This document shows positions 42,123-45,697 of a stretch of 45,697 bases of DNA, piece by piece. Both the position numbers and the translations under genes were made by a program. The notes under the pieces were generated by a model that saw nothing but the letters and a program-made list of their open reading frames with translations, was not told the origin of the DNA and made no database searches. The stretch is taken from contig JAEOUN010000062.1 in assembly GCA_016839245.1 (NCBI GenBank), forward strand, positions 1-45,697, in the 5' to 3' direction. Numbering within the stretch: position 1 is the stretch's first letter; every line of letters begins with the position of its first letter. The DNA comes from Candidatus Thorarchaeota archaeon (lineage in GTDB: Archaea > Asgardarchaeota > Thorarchaeia > Thorarchaeales > Thorarchaeaceae).

Positions 42123-43904
42123 ATGACCGAGAAGGGTAAATTACGTTCTCCAATAGTAACAGTACTAGGACATATTGATCATGGAAAGACATCTCTTCTG
42201 GATAGAATGCGTGGAACAGCTGTACAAGATAGAGAAGCAGCTGGAATCACCCAGCATATTGGAGCATCGTTCTTCCCAACTGAAACAATTCTTTCAATTT
42301 GCGGTGATTTACTCAAGACTGTTAAGACTGAATTGACAATCGACGGACTTCTCTTTATCGATACGCCGGGACATGAAGCGTACCTCAATCTTAGACGCCG
42401 AGGTGGAGCTATTGCGGACATTGCGATTTTGGTCGTTGACATTAATGAGGGAGCACTCACTCAGACCTATGAGTCATTGAAAATTCTTCGTTCTGGAAAG
42501 ACTCCATTTCTTATTGCAGCAAACAAATTGGACAAGGTCCCTGGGTGGAGAGAGAAAGAGGGAGCAACTCTTATCGAATCCATTCAATCTCAGAATATAT
42601 CTACCCAGACAGAGATTGATCGACGGATCTATGAGATAGTTGGTGCTCTGTCAGCAAATGGAATTCAATCAGAACGTTATGACCGCGTTACTGACTTTCG
42701 AAAGTCTGTAGCTATTGTACCTACAAGTGCAAAGACAGGAGCAGGGATTCCTGAACTATTAATGGTCCTTTCAGGATTGACTCAGCAATACATGAAAGAT
42801 CGTCTAACAATTTCACAGGGTCCGGCAAGGGGTGCAGTACTCGAAGTACGAGAAGAAACAGGGCTTGGAACCACGCTTGATACAATAATTTATGATGGTG
42901 TCCTGAAAAAGACCGATACTATTGTTGTTGGAGGCCTTAAGGGAGTAATAGTTGCAAAGATTCGAACCCTATTGCAGCCAAAACCACTGGATGAGATTCG
43001 AGATCCTCGGGAGAAATTTACTGCTGTCGATATTGTACATGCAGCAGCAGGTGTGAAGATAGTAGCGCCAGATATAGAAGGTGCTGTAGCAGGAGCACCA
43101 GTATATGCAGTGGAGAATCCAGAGAATCTTGAAGCAATCAAACAGAGAGTCAGAGACGAAGTTAGCTCAATTCGGATTCAGACTGATAAGTCAGGTATTG
43201 TATTGAAGACTGATACCTTGGGATCATTGGAAGCTGTAACTCAATTCTTGCAACAACGAAAAGTCCCTGTGCGTGCAGCAGACGTTGGCCCTATTGTCAA
43301 GCGTGATATTACAGAAGCCCATGCATCTGGAGATAGTGACCCGCTTAATGCTGTTGTTCTTGGATTTAATGTAAAAATTTCACCAGAGATTGAAGATTTT
43401 GCTGCAGAAATGGGTGTTGAAGTATTTCTCAACGAAGTCATTTATCGTTTATATGATGATTATAATGCATGGATTCTTGTAAAAAGAGAGCAGGCAAAGG
43501 CAGAATCACTAAGTGCAATTATCAGGCCAGGGAAGATTGAATTAATACCAGAGTATGTCTTTAGGCATAATAATCCAGCTGTAGTAGGAGTAAAGGTACA
43601 CGGTATAGTCAAACCCAAGACTAGCTTAATCAATGAAGAGGGAAAACGAATAGGGACCATCCTTCAGATTCAGGATCGAAGTGTTCCGATAGATGAAGCT
43701 ACTGATGGAATGGAGGTAGCTATATCGATAAGAGGACCAACTATAGGAAGACAAGTCAAGAATAACGATATCTTGTACGTCGATGTACCCGACAAACAGA
43801 TTCTTGCGATTAGAAAGAAGTTTATCGATGAGCTATCCCCTGTAGAGAAAGAAATTCTGGAAGAACTCACTGGAATCAAACGTGCTGCTGGGTCATTCGT
43901 ATAA
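42123..43904 (+). CDS. infB: Translation initiation factor aIF5B
   Basis: A 593-residue GTPase that promotes subunit joining. The G domain has VTVLGHIDHGKTSLLD, the switch I TQHIGASFFP, DTPGHEAY and NKLDKVPGW. Domains II to IV follow (GLGTTLDTIIYDG; then IRIQTDKSGIVLKTDTLGSL; then a C-terminal beta-barrel with RPGKIELIPEYVFR). Size is normal for archaea and no intein is seen. ATG 42123 is chosen over the upstream TTG 42084 because GAGG sits about 7 bases before it and the family starts close to the G domain. SRP RNA follows at 43954. Confidence 0.95.
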   Translation: MTEKGKLRSPIVTVLGHIDHGKTSLLDRMRGTAVQDREAAGITQHIGASFFPTETILSICGDLLKTVKTELTIDGLLFIDTPGHEAYLNLRRRGGAIADIAILVVDINEGALTQTYESLKILRSGKTPFLIAANKLDKVPGWREKEGATLIESIQSQNISTQTEIDRRIYEIVGALSANGIQSERYDRVTDFRKSVAIVPTSAKTGAGIPELLMVLSGLTQQYMKDRLTISQGPARGAVLEVREETGLGTTLDTIIYDGVLKKTDTIVVGGLKGVIVAKIRTLLQPKPLDEIRDPREKFTAVDIVHAAAGVKIVAPDIEGAVAGAPVYAVENPENLEAIKQRVRDEVSSIRIQTDKSGIVLKTDTLGSLEAVTQFLQQRKVPVRAADVGPIVKRDITEAHASGDSDPLNAVVLGFNVKISPEIEDFAAEMGVEVFLNEVIYRLYDDYNAWILVKREQAKAESLSAIIRPGKIELIPEYVFRHNNPAVVGVKVHGIVKPKTSLINEEGKRIGTILQIQDRSVPIDEATDGMEVAISIRGPTIGRQVKNNDILYVDVPDKQILAIRKKFIDELSPVEKEILEELTGIKRAAGSFV

Positions 43905-43923
43905 TCTGTCATCATCAACAATG

Positions 43924-43931
43924 TTTTTAGG
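43924..43931 (+). promoter_or_regulatory. TATA-like promoter element of the SRP RNA gene
   Basis: TTTTTAGG is centred about 26 bases before the predicted 5' end of the SRP RNA (43954), the expected archaeal spacing, and lies just after the aIF5B stop codon, so the RNA is probably transcribed on its own. Confidence 0.5.
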
Positions 43932-43953
43932 GATTTACTAAAGAAGTCCAATT

Positions 43954-44267
43954 GCGATGGGTAGGGCTGGGTCGTTTGGCGCGACCTGTCACCGGTAATG
44001 TCAATAACCGGAGCCAGTAACCAATCCTGAGAGTGAAACGGATACTCGGTGGGTCCAGTCGCAGGACGTTGACGTGCGGTCTCTGGAGTCTGTCACGGAT
44101 ATAGCAGCATTCGTAGGTATGCTGTGAGTATCATAAACTTCCGAAATGGGTCAGGCCCTGGCGGGAACAGCCCTAAGGGAGAGTGTTGGAGCCCCAGAGG
44201 TAGCCGCATTGAGAAATGCACTGATTCGCCTACTGACGACCGACACCCGAAATTGAGGAGCCATCGC
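43954..44267 (+). ncRNA. ffs: Signal recognition particle RNA (7S RNA)
   Basis: The RNA of about 314 bases scaffolds SRP19 and SRP54 and targets membrane and secreted proteins. The 5' GCGATGG (43954-43960) pairs with CCATCGC (44261-44267) as archaeal helix 1. Alu-domain hairpin GGTCG/CGACC is at 43970-43986. The SRP54-binding helix 8 is at about 44149-44172, with GGTCAGG on one side and AACAGCC on the other, the conserved internal loops. The apical loop reads TGGC rather than the common GGAA type. A T-rich stretch (CCTTTTC) follows at 44269-44275. Ends are estimated from pairing. Confidence 0.9.
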
Positions 44268-44295
44268 ACCTTTTCAATGATGCATCGAGATTTTA

Positions 44296-44838
44296 CTAGG
44301 CTGCTTGTTCAGCCTGCACAACTATTGCTTTGTAAACAATATGAATGTAGTTTCGATCAAACTCATATTCTTCCTCTAGCATCGCATCCTTCTCTTCTTT
44401 GGCAAAATACTTCATAGCTGACTTGAAAAAGCGTTTATCCTCTTTTTCAATATGCTTGGGGTAAAAATCTGCAAGCTGATGTAAGATGCTTACGATTGTG
44501 ACAAGTACTGCGCTATCGCCCTTTTCGTACTTTTTCTTTGCTTCTATAAGTTGACCTGTCAATTTTCTGCCAAGTATATGGTCAGCAACGAGCTCATCCA
44601 TAAGCTGTTTATCATCAGGTTTTAGATTCTTTTTCGCTAAATCGCGAAACAGGATTTTCTCTTCTTTTCCGTGGTGACATTGATCTGCGTAGATTCGAAT
44701 AAAATCAACTGCAATATCAATGAATTTTGGATCTACAGAACCGCTCTCTTGTATTTTGTCAATCTGCTTTCGCATTACACCTATCATTCTCTCAATTAGT
44801 CTGTGTTCAATCATGAGAGGACCAATTGGAAGTACCAT
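44296..44838 (-). CDS. Hemerythrin-like (HHE domain) protein
   Basis: A 180-residue four-helix protein with the expected di-iron ligands: His12, His56, Glu60, His87, His129 and Glu133 (EHRL, HHGKEE, DHILG, HIEKED). Such proteins bind oxygen, iron or nitric oxide, and serve in sensing or stress protection; which applies here is unknown. Residues after 140 form an extra helix and strand ending VVQAEQAA. ATG 44838 is preceded by AAGGAAAAAG, and a TATA-like element (TATATA, near 44881-44887) is upstream. It is a single-gene unit downstream of the SRP RNA. Confidence 0.85.
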   Translation of the reverse strand: MVLPIGPLMIEHRLIERMIGVMRKQIDKIQESGSVDPKFIDIAVDFIRIYADQCHHGKEEKILFRDLAKKNLKPDDKQLMDELVADHILGRKLTGQLIEAKKKYEKGDSAVLVTIVSILHQLADFYPKHIEKEDKRFFKSAMKYFAKEEKDAMLEEEYEFDRNYIHIVYKAIVVQAEQAA

Positions 44839-44996
44839 TTCTTTTTCCTTCTTTTGTGACTTAACTATAATTCATTCATGTATATATTGACATTATATTG
44901 TAATAAAGGAGACAGTTTCCAGTTAGTAACCATAGCATTATACAATTCTGCTTCACGGTAATGTTTAAGAGAAAATCAAGACCAGCGAGAGTTCAA

Positions 44997-45111
<115 letters not shown>

Positions 45112-45194
45112 CTCTATTTTCAGTAAAACAAGGATGATTTAGAAGATATGATAAAAGTTAGTGAAAAGGAGAAGAGACGGAGAGATTGCATCTC

Positions 45195-45284
45195 TCAGCG
45201 CCTGTAGTAGTAAACGTAAGTGATAGCATCAGTGGAGATCTTCTTTCCTGAAGCCTTGATTCTCATGTCCTTAGTGAATGCCAT
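45195..45284 (-). CDS. 29-residue microprotein A of a tandem pair
   Basis: The frame from ATG 45284 to TGA 45195 encodes MAFTKDMRIKASGKK followed by the tail ISTDAITYVYYYRR. The tail aligns with that of the upstream gene at 45292 without gaps (same STxA..Y.Y.YRR pattern), while codons differ at synonymous positions (ACT/ACA for Thr, AGG/CGG for Arg), suggesting selection on the protein. A strong GGAGGT lies about 9 bases before the ATG, overlapping the stop of microprotein B, so the two are made from one message. I know no named family. The alternating tyrosines suggest a short beta-strand; the N-terminal half is basic. Confidence 0.75.
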   Translation of the reverse strand: MAFTKDMRIKASGKKISTDAITYVYYYRR

Positions 45285-45291
45285 TGTTGAA

Positions 45292-45390
45292 TTACCTCCG
45301 GTAAAGGTATGCGTATGCTACAGCCTCTGTGGAGAGGGGATTTCTCTTATACTTCACAAGTTCAGTTCGGTTGTTCGTTGTTAGAGCCAT
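45292..45390 (-). CDS. 32-residue microprotein B of a tandem pair
   Basis: ATG 45390 to TAA 45292 encodes a protein beginning MALTTNNRTELVKYKRNP and ending LSTEAVAYAYLYRR. It shares MA(L/F)T at the start and (I/L)ST(D/E)A(I/V).Y.Y.YRR at the end with its neighbour, so the two are paralogues from a tandem duplication. A perfect TATATATA lies about 35 bases upstream, predicting a leader of about 10 bases. The last two Arg codons and the stop supply the ribosome-binding site of microprotein A. Function unknown. Confidence 0.75.
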   Translation of the reverse strand: MALTTNNRTELVKYKRNPLSTEAVAYAYLYRR

Positions 45391-45421
45391 AATAGTTCAC
45401 ACTGAATACTGCTCAGAATTA

Positions 45422-45430
45422 GTATATATA
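45422..45430 (-). promoter_or_regulatory. TATA box of the microprotein pair
   Basis: GTATATATA (45422-45430 read on either strand) is the strongest TATA box seen in the window. It is centred about 36 bases before the ATG of microprotein B on the minus strand, placing the transcript start near 45400. The box is symmetric, but nothing obvious starts on the plus strand. Confidence 0.6.
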
Positions 45431-45460
45431 CCGAAGCCACTTTTGAGGGACACAACATGA

Positions 45461-45477
45461 AGTCACAACTTGTGACT
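45461..45477. promoter_or_regulatory. 17-bp palindrome, candidate operator
   Basis: AGTCACAA-C-TTGTGACT has two 8-base arms that are perfect inverted repeats around one central base. It lies about 30 bases upstream of the microprotein TATA box (minus-strand sense) and downstream of the zinc-ribbon gene. There is no T-run next to it, so a terminator is less likely than a binding site for a dimeric regulator, probably an activator given its position upstream of TATA. Confidence 0.5.
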
Positions 45478-45520
45478 GTCTAGGAAGGCTGCCGTGTGGG
45501 GTTTGAAGCAATCAACACGA

Positions 45521-45697
45521 TTATTGAACGTGTAAGCGGGAATTGCAGTGAGGACAGAGATAGACATCTTTCTCCACGGGTATTGCGTTTCCGATATCAA
45601 AGTCCGTGCCACAATTATCACAATGAAGCATGCCTCCAAGAGACCCACTCTGTGTAGGAAGAGCATGTTTTCTCATTGACTCAAGAATTCTTTCATC
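45521..45697 (-). CDS. Zinc-ribbon protein, C-terminal fragment
   Basis: The minus-strand frame is open from the right edge to TAA 45521 and gives 58 residues: ..DERILESMRKHALPTQ, then a zinc ribbon HCDNCGTDFDIGN...YLCPHCNSRLHV. Four cysteines (two CxxC pairs) should bind one zinc. An internal ATG gives MRKHALPTQSGS..., so a complete short protein of about 51 residues is possible, but the frame continues past the edge. Family and function cannot be told from the fragment. Confidence 0.7.
   Translation of the reverse strand, partial: DERILESMRKHALPTQSGSLGGMLHCDNCGTDFDIGNAIPVEKDVYLCPHCNSRLHVQ

Noticed and set aside
45463..45666. 67-codon minus-strand frame
   Set aside because: It overlaps the zinc-ribbon frame, which has two convincing CxxC pairs; the alternative frame has no recognisable features.

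Overview
The window reads as a chromosome segment of an archaeon, most likely an Asgard archaeon. The lineage within Asgard is not settled here; Thorarchaeia-like is a guess. Archaeal identity rests on PolD large subunit, RadB, CarS, glycerol-1-phosphate dehydrogenase, the archaeal mevalonate route, RpoD/RpoN, archaeal ribosomal proteins (L44e, S27e, L18e, L7Ae, S28e, L24e) and an archaeal SRP RNA. The Asgard call rests on an Arf-like small GTPase, an Elf1 homologue, an STT3 with a probable Ost3/6-like partner, and a possible PAC3-like protein. No insertion sequence, integrase, CRISPR array or prophage was seen, and gene order is that of a compact housekeeping chromosome.

Layout. 1-1.2 kb: the 3' end of a 4-hydroxybutyryl-CoA dehydratase-type gene and an orphan membrane protein. 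1.2-3.0 kb: Sec61-beta, L44e, S27e, aIF2-alpha and Nop10 (secretion and translation). 3.1-5.8 kb: STT3/AglB on the minus strand. 6.0-9.2 kb: one-carbon block with GcvH and GcvT on the minus strand facing dihydropteroate synthase and MptE. 9.2-24.7 kb: information-processing block with an Ost3/6-like membrane protein, topoisomerase I, XPD helicase, a RuvC-fold protein, RadB, CarS, a CBS-domain protein, PolD large subunit, RPA and cysteine desulfurase. 24.8-31.4 kb: Elf1, two very small proteins, an Lhr-type helicase, EngB, a secreted membrane-anchored protein, a Sws1-like SWIM protein and a metallophosphoesterase, then tRNA-Pro.

31.7-35.5 kb is a four-gene operon (mevalonate kinase, UbiD-type decarboxylase, both aconitase-X subunits) matching the anhydromevalonate phosphate route to isoprenoids. 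It faces a minus-strand operon, rpoD-L18e-L13-S9-rpoN-S2. Then come the Arf-like GTPase, glycerol-1-phosphate dehydrogenase, L7Ae-S28e-L24e, an extended nucleoside diphosphate kinase, aIF5B, SRP RNA, a hemerythrin-like protein, and a tRNA-Ser with a hairpin inserted in its D-loop.

Three themes recur. Secretion and N-glycosylation: Sec61-beta, SRP RNA, STT3, Ost3/6-like protein. Ether-lipid synthesis: mevalonate operon, G1P dehydrogenase, CarS. Replication and recombination: PolD, RPA, RadB, XPD, TopA, SWIM protein.

The most unusual signal is at the right end (45195-45390): two tandem genes of 29 and 32 codons on the minus strand with clearly related products sharing an ST(D/E)A..Y.Y.YRR C-terminus. 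They have their own TATA box and a nearly perfect 17-bp palindrome upstream. All functional calls are from reading the sequence; no database search was run.
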